DNA from: Clostridia bacterium
GTDB lineage: Bacteria; Bacillota; Peptococcia; DRI-13; SM3-B62
Direction: 5' to 3'
Assembly: GCA_018433675.1 (NCBI GenBank)
Contig: JAHDQS010000038.1
Coordinates: 1 to 53,398, forward strand
Length of the DNA: 53,398 bases
This document shows positions 1-8,059 of the stretch, one piece after another (the first letter of the stretch is position 1; every line of letters starts with the position of its first letter). Both the position numbers and the translations under genes were made by a program. The notes below the pieces were generated by a model. That model was given only the letters and a program-made list of their open reading frames with translations, searched no databases and was not told where the DNA came from.

Positions 1-20
1 AAAATTCAATGTTTAAGATT

Positions 21-137
21 TCCTGGTGATTATAGCGAAGGGGCCACACCCGTTCCCATCCCGAACACGGCAGTTAAGTCCTTCAGCGCAGATGGTACTT
101 GGTCTTTTGGCCTGGGAGAGTATGCCGTCGCCAGGAA
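21..137 (+). rRNA. rrf: 5S ribosomal RNA
   Basis: The roughly 117-base block has the usual 5S layout: complementary ends (TCCTGGTGA near 21 and CGTCGCCAGGA at 127-136) and the conserved CCCGTTCCCATCCCGAACAC segment with the following GTTAAG in the middle. It is the last gene of an rRNA operon whose 23S gene would lie upstream of the window. A strong hairpin follows at once. The identity is clear; the ends may be off by a base or two. Confidence 0.95.
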
Positions 138-150
138 TTTATATTTTTAT

Positions 151-198
151 AAAAAAGCAGGGAGTCTCATAACTAATTATGAAACCCCCTGCTTTTTT
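151..198. terminator. Bidirectional rho-independent terminator between 5S rRNA and malic enzyme
   Basis: A near-perfect 16-bp inverted repeat (GCAGGGAGTCTCATAA / TTATGAAACCCCCTGC) with a CTAA loop is preceded by A6 and followed by T6. It can therefore stop the rRNA operon on the plus strand and the convergent aminotransferase-malic enzyme transcript on the minus strand. Confidence 0.9.
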
Positions 199-205
199 CT
201 CATTA

Positions 206-1432
206 TTAAATGTTCATCAACATACTTGCTTGCTTCAGTTCCTCGTTATAAGTCAATGTGCGTCGGGAAATGCCGGTTCTGACCGCAGCTTCTACTACAG
301 TAGCAGCAACCCTTGGGCCGACACGTAAATCTAAAGCCTTGGGTACTACGTAATCATCGTTGAGTTCCCAGCTTTCAACAACACTGGCGATGGCAATGGC
401 TGCCGCTTTTTTCATATCTTCGTTGATGTCTTTGGCCATTACATCAAGAGCACCGCGAAATATTCCGGGGAAAGCTAAAACATTATTGATCTGATTAGGA
501 AAATCAGATCTGCCTGTGCCCACGATCCTGGCTCCGGCCTTTTTAGCTTCCTGAGGGAATATTTCAGGCGTCGGGTTGGCCATGGCAAAGATGATGGCGT
601 TTTTATTCATTGTTTGAACCATTTTCTTACTCAGTACTCCGGCTACGGATACACCGATGAAAACATCTTTGTTTTTTATCACATCGCATAAAGGGCCGGT
701 GACGTTTTCTGTGTTTGTTTCGTAAGCCAAAAGGTCTTTTTCGTGGTTCATACCTGAAGTACGACCGCGATAAATAGCCCCTTTGCTGTCACATAGTATT
801 ACATCTTTTACGCCGAAGGTGTTCAACAATCTTGTAATGCTTATTCCTGCTGCGCCTGCTCCGTTAACTACAACTTTTATCTCAGAAAAATCTTTATTTA
901 CTATCTTTAGGGCGTTAATAAGACCTGCCAAGACAACCACCGCAGTTCCATGCTGGTCATCGTGGAAAATAGGTATTTCCAGTAGCTCTTTTAGTTTCCT
1001 CTCGATCTCAAAACATCTTGGTCCGCTGATGTCTTCAAGGTTGAACCCCCCAAAAGCCGGAGCCAGTTGCACGATAGTCCTGACTATTTCATCCGGGTCT
1101 TGGGTATTTAAACAAAGAGGTATAGCGTCGACACCACCAAATTCCTTGAAAAGAACACATTTGCCTTCCATAACCGGTAATGCTGCTTCCGGGCCGATAT
1201 CGCCCAGGCCGAGCACCGCACTACCGTCTGTTACGACAGCAATATAATTTGATTTGATCGTATACTCATAAACCAACGATTTATCTTTAGCTATATATTT
1301 ACATGGTTCTGCTACTCCGGGTGTATATAAAATAGAAAGATCGTCACTGCTTTTTAAGGGAACTTTGCTGGCGACGCTTAGTTTCCCTTTATTTTGTCGA
1401 TGCAGTTTTAATGATTCCTGACCAAAGTCCAT
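206..1432 (-). CDS. NAD(P)-dependent malic enzyme (malate to pyruvate and CO2)
   Basis: This 408-residue protein is a short bacterial malic enzyme that oxidatively decarboxylates L-malate to pyruvate in the cytoplasm. Visible family motifs are YTPGVAEPC with the catalytic Tyr at 36, the catalytic Lys in MEGKC at 91, the metal-binding NLEDIS (133-134) and HDDQHGTA (158-159), the nucleotide-binding VNGAGAAG around 191-198 and FAMANPTPE. The length is typical of the compact bacterial form without a phosphotransacetylase domain. Its ATG overlaps the stop of the upstream aminotransferase by one base (TAATG), so the two are translationally coupled and should share the sigma-54 promoter at 2851-2868. 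NAD versus NADP preference cannot be read. In this setting it may use L-malate supplied by the LarA-like racemase further on. Confidence 0.93.
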   Translation of the reverse strand: MDFGQESLKLHRQNKGKLSVASKVPLKSSDDLSILYTPGVAEPCKYIAKDKSLVYEYTIKSNYIAVVTDGSAVLGLGDIGPEAALPVMEGKCVLFKEFGGVDAIPLCLNTQDPDEIVRTIVQLAPAFGGFNLEDISGPRCFEIERKLKELLEIPIFHDDQHGTAVVVLAGLINALKIVNKDFSEIKVVVNGAGAAGISITRLLNTFGVKDVILCDSKGAIYRGRTSGMNHEKDLLAYETNTENVTGPLCDVIKNKDVFIGVSVAGVLSKKMVQTMNKNAIIFAMANPTPEIFPQEAKKAGARIVGTGRSDFPNQINNVLAFPGIFRGALDVMAKDINEDMKKAAAIAIASVVESWELNDDYVVPKALDLRVGPRVAATVVEAAVRTGISRRTLTYNEELKQASMLMNI

Positions 1433-2781
1433 TAAACAGCACTCCCGTCAATTTCTTTTATAATATCTTCAATGATATCCAATCCGGCATTTAGTTGTTC
1501 TTCGGTAATAACCAGTGGTACAAGTACTCTGACTACGTTGCCGAGAAGGCCGGCCGACAAAAGGATCAACCCTCTGGAACAAGCTTTTTTAATTAAAGCT
1601 GCTGTTTCTTCCTTAGCGGGTTCTTTAGTTACCCTGTCTTTTACTAATTCTATGGCTACCATCGCGCCTCTGCCGCGCACATTACCGATAAGCTTATATT
1701 TTTCCTGCATGGTTTTAAATCTTTCAGTGCAGATGTAGCCAATGTTTTGGGATTTTTGGGCGAAATTATCTCTTTGCATGATTTCGATTACTTTGAGAGC
1801 AGAGGTGCATGCTATGGGATTGCCGGAATATGTCCCCCCAATGCCGCCTACGGGAGAAGAATCGATTATTTCCGCTCTGGCTGTTACTGCACTAAGAGGT
1901 AGTCCTGCGGCCAGTGATTTTGCTGTTGTGATGATATCGGGTTCGATTCCCAGATAATCAGTGGCAAAAAGCTTGCCGGTTCTGCAAAAACCGGTTTGTA
2001 TCTCATCAACTATAAAGAGGATGTTATTTTTAACGCATATTTCCTTTATTCTCGTCATGAATTCATCAGGTGGGACGATAAAGCCGCCTTCACCCTGAAT
2101 AGGTTCTAATATCAGAGCTGCCACATTTTCAGGCTCAACAACCGATAAGAATATTTCATCAAGTCTCTCCGCACATCTAAGATCGCAACTGTCTTTTTCT
2201 AATCCGTATGGACATCTGTAACAGTACGGATACGGAATTCTATGAATGCCCGAAGCAAAAGGACCAAAACCAAATTTATAGGGTTTGATTTTGCTCGTTA
2301 AACTCATTCCGAGTAACGTTCTTCCGTGAAATGCGCCTTCAAAACAAATGATATCGGTTTTCTTGGTATATTTCCTGGCAATCTTGATGGCATTTTCAAC
2401 GGCTTCGGCACCGCTGTTTAAGAACAGTGTTTTTTTGTCAAAATTACCTGGTGTGATTTGAGCCATTTTTTCGGCAAGTCTGATGTATGATTCATAAAGA
2501 ATAACATTGAAACTTGAATGAAAGAACTTATCCGCCTGTAGTTTGACAGCTTCCAGAACCTCCGGATGACTGTAACCGATGTTCAAAACACCTATACCGC
2601 CGGCAAAGTCGAGAAATGTGTTGCCATCCACATCCTCAATAAGGGCACCCTGACCTTTTTCAATGAAGGTGGGAGCATTTACCGAAACGCCGTTTGGTAC
2701 GTATTTTTCTTTGAATTTCAGCAGTTCTTGGGCTTTTGGTCCTGGAATAGTAGTTTTTACTTTGGGAAATTTGGTGTCCAT
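1432..2781 (-). CDS. gabT: Class III PLP aminotransferase, GABA aminotransferase-like
   Basis: This 449-residue class III aminotransferase has the SGAEAVENAIK phosphate-binding segment (123-133), the PLP-nitrogen Asp in FIVDEIQTG (D259) and the Schiff-base Lys in TTAKSLAAG (K288). A Cys-rich stretch (C187, C190, C199, C203) is seen in many Firmicute GabT proteins. The overall similarity is to 4-aminobutyrate:2-oxoglutarate aminotransferase, which gives succinate semialdehyde; beta-alanine or another omega-amino acid is also possible. It is the first gene of a two-gene minus-strand operon with malic enzyme, divergent from the sigma-54 activator and behind a -24/-12 promoter. The CoA-linked aldehyde dehydrogenase at 9570 could take its semialdehyde product, which favours a semialdehyde-forming reaction. 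The class is certain, the substrate less so. Confidence 0.85.
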   Translation of the reverse strand: MDTKFPKVKTTIPGPKAQELLKFKEKYVPNGVSVNAPTFIEKGQGALIEDVDGNTFLDFAGGIGVLNIGYSHPEVLEAVKLQADKFFHSSFNVILYESYIRLAEKMAQITPGNFDKKTLFLNSGAEAVENAIKIARKYTKKTDIICFEGAFHGRTLLGMSLTSKIKPYKFGFGPFASGIHRIPYPYCYRCPYGLEKDSCDLRCAERLDEIFLSVVEPENVAALILEPIQGEGGFIVPPDEFMTRIKEICVKNNILFIVDEIQTGFCRTGKLFATDYLGIEPDIITTAKSLAAGLPLSAVTARAEIIDSSPVGGIGGTYSGNPIACTSALKVIEIMQRDNFAQKSQNIGYICTERFKTMQEKYKLIGNVRGRGAMVAIELVKDRVTKEPAKEETAALIKKACSRGLILLSAGLLGNVVRVLVPLVITEEQLNAGLDIIEDIIKEIDGSAV

Positions 2782-2820
2782 TTTCTTTGTTAGACCTCCT
2801 CAAAATATTTATCAAAAAAA

Positions 2821-2839
2821 CGTCTACAAAACGTCTACA
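2821..2839. repeat. Tandem 8-bp direct repeat in the gabT leader
   Basis: CGTCTACA occurs twice, 11 bases apart (CGTCTACAAAACGTCTACA). It falls right at and downstream of the predicted start of the minus-strand sigma-54 transcript, about 40 bases before gabT. One helical turn of spacing suggests a protein-binding site, for example a repressor or the activator itself. No partner protein can be assigned. Confidence 0.4.
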
Positions 2840-2850
2840 TTATCATGTCT

Positions 2851-2868
2851 TTGCATATTCCGTGCCAA
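2851..2868 (-). promoter_or_regulatory. Sigma-54 (-24/-12) promoter of the gabT-malic enzyme operon
   Basis: The minus strand reads TTGGCACGGAATATGCAA. It has the invariant GG and GC with exactly 10 bases between them, and matches TGGCAC-N5-TTGCA at all but one base. Transcription would start near 2841, about 60 bases before gabT. It lies between gabT and the divergent gene for a sigma-54 activator. Confidence 0.88.
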
Positions 2869-2895
2869 AGATTTTTCATAAACGGCAATGCTAAG

Positions 2896-2909
2896 GAAAC
2901 ACCTGTTTC
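2896..2909. promoter_or_regulatory. Possible activator-binding palindrome
   Basis: GAAAC-ACCT-GTTTC is a perfect 5-bp inverted repeat about 30-45 bases upstream of the -24 element of the gabT promoter, in the divergent gap with the activator gene. It could be an upstream activating sequence, although it is closer to the promoter than usual. Looser GAAA..GGT elements lie about 60-70 bases before the two other sigma-54 promoters. Confidence 0.35.
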
Positions 2910-3067
2910 GTGACATTCTTGAGTATAATAATTAAATTGATGTAAATAGATTAATACAAATATGAATTAACTAGCGAAGATGGATATAAACATAAAATGC
3001 TATTTGTTTATTTGATATATTTGAATTATTATATAGATAGTAAAGAAATGGATGGAGGTTGTATGTG

Positions 3068-4498
3068 ATGGCCAAACAGCAAGTTTCAACTCCCCATTTG
3101 GACGCAATGATATCATTTAATGAATTCGAAGCGATCATGAATTCAATACATGATGAAATATTAATCGCTGACGCAGATGGTAATGTGATATTTATCAATG
3201 AAGCCTGTCTCAGAATATATAACAGGACCAGCAAAGAGTTTATCGGGCATAACGTGAGGGAGTTGGAAAAACACGGCATTTTTTCACCCTCGGTTACGAG
3301 TGTAGTCTTGAAAACAAAAAAAACCGAGTCTTTGATCCAAACTACACAAGCAGGAAGAAAGATTTTGGTCACAGCAACACCTATCATGGATGAGCATAAT
3401 GAAATCATCAAGGTAGTCTGCAATTCCCGTGATCTCACTGAATTGATCAATTTACGAACTGAGTTGGAGGAAAAAGAAAACCTCCTTCAGCAATATACAA
3501 ATCACATCAAGCAAATTACTTCCCAGAATGCTGTGGAAGGCATTATGTATTATTCGAGTCCGCAAATGGAAAAGATCAATCAATTGATCAAAAAAGTTGC
3601 ACCCAGTGATATCAGCATTTTACTTCTAGGTGAATCCGGTGTAGGCAAGACCTTGATCGCCAGTATAATACACACTCTCAGCAACCGACAATCCGGGCCA
3701 TTTCAGGTTATTAATTGCAGTGCTATACCGGATACTTTATTGGAATCTGAACTTTTCGGCTATGAAAAAGGGGCTTTTACCGGTGCTTCTAACCAAGGAA
3801 AGCTCGGCTTGTTCGAACTGGCGCACGGAGGTACTATTTTCCTTGACGAAATTGGAGAGATATCGCCTCAACTTCAGGTTAAGCTCTTACAAGTTGTGCA
3901 AGAGAAGAAATTCAGAAAGATCGGCGGCACAAAGCAGATTTCAGCAGATTGCAGAATAATTACCGCCACTAATCAAGATTTAAATAAAAGAATTAAAGAT
4001 AAGCAATTTCGGGAGGATTTCTATTACCGAATAAACGGGATTACGATAAACATTCCCTCTCTAAAAGAAAGGAAGGATGATATAGAGGTTTTGGCTTATC
4101 GTTTTCTGGAAGATATAAATGAAAAATACGGTCAGTCCAAAAAGCTCTCACGAGATGTATTTTATTTGTTTTTAGAGTATGATTGGCCCGGAAATATCCG
4201 CGAGCTAAAAAACCTCATCGAGCGGCTTCATCTTGTGAGTGAAAACGAAGTAATAGAGTTAAGTGATCTTCCTGAACATATGCTCTCTCATGCAAAAAAA
4301 ACAAAAAAATATTCTTCCAGGGGAGACTTTGGTGTCTTGCCTCTGAATAAAGCATTGGAAATGCTGGAAGAGGAGTTATTGAGGGCTGCTTATAAAAAAT
4401 ATAAAAATACGTATAAAATTGCTGAAGCTTTAGGAATAAGTCAGCCAACTGCATACCGAAAACTAAAAAAGTACTTTCTTGATTCGGATATGAATTAA
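3068..4498 (+). CDS. PAS-domain sigma-54-dependent transcriptional activator
   Basis: This is an enhancer-binding protein of about 476 residues that opens sigma-54 promoters with an AAA+ ATPase. An N-terminal PAS-type sensor (about 15-125, containing NSIHDEILIADADGNVIFIN) is followed by a short helical linker. The AAA+ domain has Walker A GESGVGKT (188-195), the sigma-54-contacting GAFTGA loop (235-240) and Walker B IFLDEIGE. A Fis-type helix-turn-helix ends the protein (KIAEALGISQPTAYRKLKKY). There is no receiver domain, so the signal is probably a small molecule sensed by the PAS domain. TTG 3059, GTG 3065 and ATG 3068 are all in frame; ATG 3068 sits 9 bases after GGAGG at 3054-3058 and is preferred. 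It lies among three sigma-54 promoters and is their likely activator. Confidence 0.93.
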   Translation: MAKQQVSTPHLDAMISFNEFEAIMNSIHDEILIADADGNVIFINEACLRIYNRTSKEFIGHNVRELEKHGIFSPSVTSVVLKTKKTESLIQTTQAGRKILVTATPIMDEHNEIIKVVCNSRDLTELINLRTELEEKENLLQQYTNHIKQITSQNAVEGIMYYSSPQMEKINQLIKKVAPSDISILLLGESGVGKTLIASIIHTLSNRQSGPFQVINCSAIPDTLLESELFGYEKGAFTGASNQGKLGLFELAHGGTIFLDEIGEISPQLQVKLLQVVQEKKFRKIGGTKQISADCRIITATNQDLNKRIKDKQFREDFYYRINGITINIPSLKERKDDIEVLAYRFLEDINEKYGQSKKLSRDVFYLFLEYDWPGNIRELKNLIERLHLVSENEVIELSDLPEHMLSHAKKTKKYSSRGDFGVLPLNKALEMLEEELLRAAYKKYKNTYKIAEALGISQPTAYRKLKKYFLDSDMN

Positions 4499-4534
4499 AA
4501 CTGCGGTGGTGATTTATTATTGAATTAAAACTAT

Positions 4535-4565
4535 GGGAAGAAAGATGGGCCTTCCTTTTTTTTTG
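4535..4565 (+). terminator. Rho-independent terminator of the activator gene
   Basis: A short stem (GGAAG/CTTCC) with a 10-base loop is followed by ten T. The stem is weak but the T-run is long. A similar arrangement sits at the same distance before the second plus-strand sigma-54 promoter (9299-9328). Confidence 0.55.
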
Positions 4566-4634
4566 TATCACGGAAAGGTTCTGAAACAAGCGTATTTCTG
4601 CAAGTGAATTCGCCTTCTTTGCGTTTCAAGCATT

Positions 4635-4651
4635 TTGGCATGAATCCTGCA
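4635..4651 (+). promoter_or_regulatory. Sigma-54 promoter of the tctBCA-M20 operon
   Basis: TTGGCATGAATCCTGCA has GG and GC separated by 10 bases. It is nearly identical to the element at 9397-9413 and closely related to the one at 2851-2868. Transcription should start near 4662. The leader of about 200 bases before tctB holds no convincing gene, only a 14-codon ATG frame at 4717. Confidence 0.85.
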
Positions 4652-4846
4652 ACAAAACTATAGCAGGCAACAGGTATTTACCGGTGGAAAAGAGATCTTT
4701 TGCTTTTATAGTTTATTATGAGAGGATGTGGGAATAATAAAACGCAAAATGCTTGCTTGTAAAGAGAGGTGATCAAGGCTCTTGTAGAGCATTAACACGG
4801 CAAAGAAACAAGCGGGCCCCAACTTATAAATGGGAAGCAGTTGTGC

Positions 4847-4856
4847 GGGGGGGGGG
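4847..4856 (+). repeat. Homopolymer of ten G at the start of tctB
   Basis: A G10 run lies just before the chosen TTG start of tctB and inside the longer alternative frame that opens at TTG 4841. An ATG at 4830 is one frame off and would join the tctB frame if the run had eleven G. The tract may serve as a weak Shine-Dalgarno, be a slippage hot spot, or hide a sequencing error. Confidence 0.6.
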
Positions 4857-4864
4857 ATAGTGAA

Positions 4865-5356
4865 TTGTTACAGTGGAAGAGAGATTTAATAATATCGATC
4901 GTAGTTTTGATTTTCAGCATTGTTAACTTTATTTATGCAGGACAAATAAATACTCCGGTAATCAAATATTCACTAGCAAAGCCGGGAAACTATGTCAGAT
5001 TGTGGCTGTTAATATTCGCAATCTTGGCAGTTATTTTATTGATAAAAACACTCATGAACAAACCAGAGGGTGTAACTGAAACTATTTGGCACAGGGCAGG
5101 GATAATTACTGTTGTTGCTACTGTTTCATATTTGTTCCTGTTGCCGTATTTAGGGTTTATCTTTACGACAGTGATCTACTTGGCAGGGTTAGGTCTTGTT
5201 TACACTTATTATATGAAAACAAAGACATTTAAAGGTGTAACACTTAAAAAGGAAATTGTTAAGTGGTTAGTATTTTCAACAGTTTTTACAGCAGCGCTGT
5301 ATGTAATGTTTGCAGTAGTATTAGACGTCATTCTGCCTAGCTTCTTCCTATTATAA
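4865..5356 (+). CDS. tctB: TctB-family small membrane subunit of a tripartite tricarboxylate transporter
   Basis: This protein of about 163 residues has four hydrophobic segments (around IISIVVLIFSIVNFIYAG, LWLLIFAILAVILLI, AGIITVVATVSYLFLL and the C-terminal VFSTVFTAALYVMFAVVL), the usual form of the poorly conserved TctB subunit. The identity rests on this form and on the adjacent TctC and TctA genes. The start is uncertain. TTG 4865 gives an N-terminus typical of the family (MLQWKRDLIIS) and follows a G-run that could act as a ribosome-binding site; TTG 4841 would add eight residues. The gene order B-C-A differs from the common C-B-A order. Confidence 0.82.
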   Translation: MLQWKRDLIISIVVLIFSIVNFIYAGQINTPVIKYSLAKPGNYVRLWLLIFAILAVILLIKTLMNKPEGVTETIWHRAGIITVVATVSYLFLLPYLGFIFTTVIYLAGLGLVYTYYMKTKTFKGVTLKKEIVKWLVFSTVFTAALYVMFAVVLDVILPSFFLL

Positions 5357-5444
5357 AAGGTATTTTATGAAAAGGCTTTGGCATATTTCTTGAATTAGAT
5401 TTGTGTAACTGCAAGTGAATTCTAAAGATATTGGAGGAGAAAAA

Positions 5445-6446
5445 ATGATTAAAATTGTGAAAAAAACTTCTTTGCTCATGCTGTGCGTTGTTTTGGTATT
5501 AGTATGTTTTACAGCTTGCAACAAAAGCGAGGGTGAGGTTGCAGCAGACCCTTATGCAGCTTATCCTGAGAAGTCCTTAACCTTGGTTGTCCCATACGCG
5601 GCGGGTGGCGAAAGTGATACGATTGCTCGTCCCATTGCTCAATACATGAAAAATGCCGGATATACGGTAGTTGTTCAAAACATTACAGGCGCCAGCGGGA
5701 ATATTGGTGTAATGGAAGTGTACAACGCTAAGCCGGATGGTTATACGTTTATCCTTCATATGCCGGAATCAATGGAAATATATGCTCAGGGCGGCGATTT
5801 GCCCGCACACCCTCTTGATATGATGAAAATGGTTGCCAATGTTGTTCTTGACAGTGGTGTTATAAACGTGGCACCTGATTCAAAGTTTAAGACCTTTGAA
5901 GAAGTGATTGAATACGGAAAAGCCCATCCGGGTGAATTAAAGGTCGCTTCAACAGGAACTATGGGATATAACCAAGTATCTGTAGAAAGCTTGTATGGCG
6001 ATTTGGGAGTAGAAATAACTTATGTTCCTTATGAAAGCGCTTCAAAAGCAAAAGCTGCAATTATGGGCGGCCATGCTGACGTTTATCATTGCTACCTTTC
6101 AAGTGCCGTTCATGCTGCTAAAAACGGAGAAGTCCGTCCGGTTGCTATTGGAGCCAAAGAAAGATTTCATCTGTTGCCGGATGTTCCCACTCTGGTGGAA
6201 ATGGGTCATGATTTAACCTGGGGTTTTCACAGGTGTTTCATGGTGCCGAAAGATACTCCGGACGAAATAGTTGCTAAGATGGAAGAAGCTATTCAGGCTG
6301 CTTTTGATGATGAGAATGTTATAAAAACATATAGTGATCTAAACTTAAATGCATATTGGCTGGATTCTGAAGGGTTGACTAAGGAAATAGAAGAAATACT
6401 GCCCAAAGTTGGTAAAGCTTATAAGGATTTGATGGCGAAACAATAA
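5445..6446 (+). CDS. tctC: TctC-family substrate-binding lipoprotein
   Basis: This protein of about 333 residues is the extracytoplasmic receptor of the tripartite tricarboxylate transporter. A signal peptide ends in the lipobox-like FTAC, putting the lipid anchor on Cys25. The mature part opens with the typical YPEKSLTLVVPYAAGGESDTIARP and carries NITGASGNIG, family hallmarks of the ligand-binding loop. ATG 5445 is preceded by GGAGGAG at 5433-5439; the reading frame extends upstream to 5415 without a better site. Ligands known for this family include citrate, other carboxylates, aromatic acids and amino-acid-like acids, so the cargo cannot be named from sequence. It is co-transcribed with tctB and tctA. 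Confidence 0.93.
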   Translation: MIKIVKKTSLLMLCVVLVLVCFTACNKSEGEVAADPYAAYPEKSLTLVVPYAAGGESDTIARPIAQYMKNAGYTVVVQNITGASGNIGVMEVYNAKPDGYTFILHMPESMEIYAQGGDLPAHPLDMMKMVANVVLDSGVINVAPDSKFKTFEEVIEYGKAHPGELKVASTGTMGYNQVSVESLYGDLGVEITYVPYESASKAKAAIMGGHADVYHCYLSSAVHAAKNGEVRPVAIGAKERFHLLPDVPTLVEMGHDLTWGFHRCFMVPKDTPDEIVAKMEEAIQAAFDDENVIKTYSDLNLNAYWLDSEGLTKEIEEILPKVGKAYKDLMAKQ

Positions 6447-6515
6447 ACTCATTGTTGCTGTGCAGATTACTACAAATAGGTGGTAATCTGCACAGGCTGT
6501 ATAAGGAGGATTGCA

Positions 6516-8021
6516 TTGGAGACTTTACTTTCATTACAATCAGGCATTATTGCTATGATCACGAACCCGGAAATCATGATAAGCTTAATAATAGGCGTCT
6601 TTGGCGGATTGATATTCGGCGCAATTCCTGGATTAACTGCAGCTTTAGGCGTAACATTAATATTGCCATTTACGTACGTGATGTCGGCTGAACAGGGGTT
6701 GGCGACATTAATTGGTATTTATGTCGGAGGTATTTCCGGGGGCTTGCTCTCGGCAATATTAATCAATATCCCGGGAACACCGGCAAGTATTGTTACTACA
6801 TTTGACGGAGCACCTATGGCCAAGAATGGGAGGCCGGGAGAGGCGCTGTCCCTTGCTATATTCGCATCCTTAGTTGGAGGCTTGTTTGCAGGATTAGCAT
6901 TACTTTTCATAGCCCCTTGGCTGGCCAAGGTTGCACTTGTTTTTGGCGCCTGGGAATATTTCGCTCTGGGTATAATGGGACTTTGCATCGTTGTATCCCT
7001 TTGTAGTAAAGATATTATCAAAGGATTGATGTCTACCGTAGTAGGGATACTTTTTGCTATGGTAGGATACGATATCGTATCAGGGGTTCCCAGGTTCACA
7101 TTTGGTTTTTGGCAGCTGACAGGAGGGCTTAACACCCTGGCCGTTTTAATGGGACTGTTTGCTTTTGCTGAGGTTTTGACACAAATAAGGGGGCTGGCAG
7201 TAAAGGTTGAGAAACTGCAGGTAAAAAAGATGAAATTATTTCCAACAAGAAAATCATTAAAAGGTACTACAAAAGCGTTTACCTTAGGCAGTTTTTGCGG
7301 AACTATCATTGGCATTCTTCCCGGAATCGGACAAGCAACAGCAGCCTTAATTTCATATAACCTTTTACGACAGACTTCAAAAAACCCTGAGAAATTTGGT
7401 ACTGGGCTTGCGGAAGGTATTATTGCTTCCGAATCGGCAAACAATGCCGTATGTGGAGGAGCCTTAATTCCCATGATGACCATGGGGATTCCAGGGGATT
7501 TAGTAACAGCGATCTTACTTGGCGGATTGATAATTCATGGTTTGCAGCCAGGGCCCGGATTGTTTACAAATAATGCAGAAATTGTCAATATAATATACGT
7601 TGCTTATCTGTTATCAAACGTGATCATGTTTTTAATGTTTTTGTCGCTTATGAAGTTTTTTATTAAAATAATAAGCGTACCACCGAATTATTTGTATTCG
7701 CTTATTATGCTGATGTGTATTATTGGTTCCTATACAGTGAATAACCGTCTTTTTGACTGCTGGGTGCTAGTTATTATAGGTATACTCGGCTATGTCTTGT
7801 TAAAGTCGGGATTTGCTTTGACTCCTATTGTACTGGGATATATTTTAGGCCCTATAATTGAGTCTAATTTCAGAACAGCAGTTATTAGCAGCAGGGGTAG
7901 CTTTGCAGGTTTACTTGAAAGGCCGATTGCAGTCGTATTGATACTCTTTGGCCTGGCCATGGTAGTAATACCTGAGCTTGCTAAAATGAGAGCAGGTAAG
8001 AAGAAACCCCAATGTGTATGA
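6516..8021 (+). CDS. tctA: TctA-family large permease subunit
   Basis: This protein of about 501 residues with 10-12 hydrophobic segments is the main channel subunit of the transporter. Family signatures are GLIFGAIPGLTAALGVTLIL near the N-terminus, the IPGTPASIVTTFDGAPMAK region, and the repeated half GTIIGILPGIGQATAALISY with MTMGIPGDLVTAILLGGL. TTG 6516 is chosen because AAGGAGG at 6503-6509 is 6 bases upstream and the N-terminus then fits the family; the frame stays open to 6480 but that part overlaps a probable leader. Its stop overlaps the open frame of the next gene, pointing to one transcript tctB-tctC-tctA-M20. Confidence 0.93.
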   Translation: METLLSLQSGIIAMITNPEIMISLIIGVFGGLIFGAIPGLTAALGVTLILPFTYVMSAEQGLATLIGIYVGGISGGLLSAILINIPGTPASIVTTFDGAPMAKNGRPGEALSLAIFASLVGGLFAGLALLFIAPWLAKVALVFGAWEYFALGIMGLCIVVSLCSKDIIKGLMSTVVGILFAMVGYDIVSGVPRFTFGFWQLTGGLNTLAVLMGLFAFAEVLTQIRGLAVKVEKLQVKKMKLFPTRKSLKGTTKAFTLGSFCGTIIGILPGIGQATAALISYNLLRQTSKNPEKFGTGLAEGIIASESANNAVCGGALIPMMTMGIPGDLVTAILLGGLIIHGLQPGPGLFTNNAEIVNIIYVAYLLSNVIMFLMFLSLMKFFIKIISVPPNYLYSLIMLMCIIGSYTVNNRLFDCWVLVIIGILGYVLLKSGFALTPIVLGYILGPIIESNFRTAVISSRGSFAGLLERPIAVVLILFGLAMVVIPELAKMRAGKKKPQCV

Positions 8022-8059
8022 ATAAAGACGAAAATAATGGAATTAAGGAAGGGAATGGT

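Noticed and set aside
783-1247. Plus-strand frame of 154 codons inside the malic enzyme gene
   Set aside because: Antisense shadow of a gene whose motifs are all on the minus strand.
4717-4761. A 14-codon ATG frame in the tctB leader as a leader peptide
   Set aside because: No convincing ribosome-binding site or regulatory codons, and no attenuator hairpin next to it.
5577-5759. Short minus-strand frame in tctC
   Set aside because: No start context; overlaps the substrate-binding protein fully.
6719-7483. A 254-codon open frame on the minus strand inside tctA
   Set aside because: It is the antisense shadow of a strongly supported permease gene. Its translation is Pro/Ser/Ala-rich without recognisable motifs.
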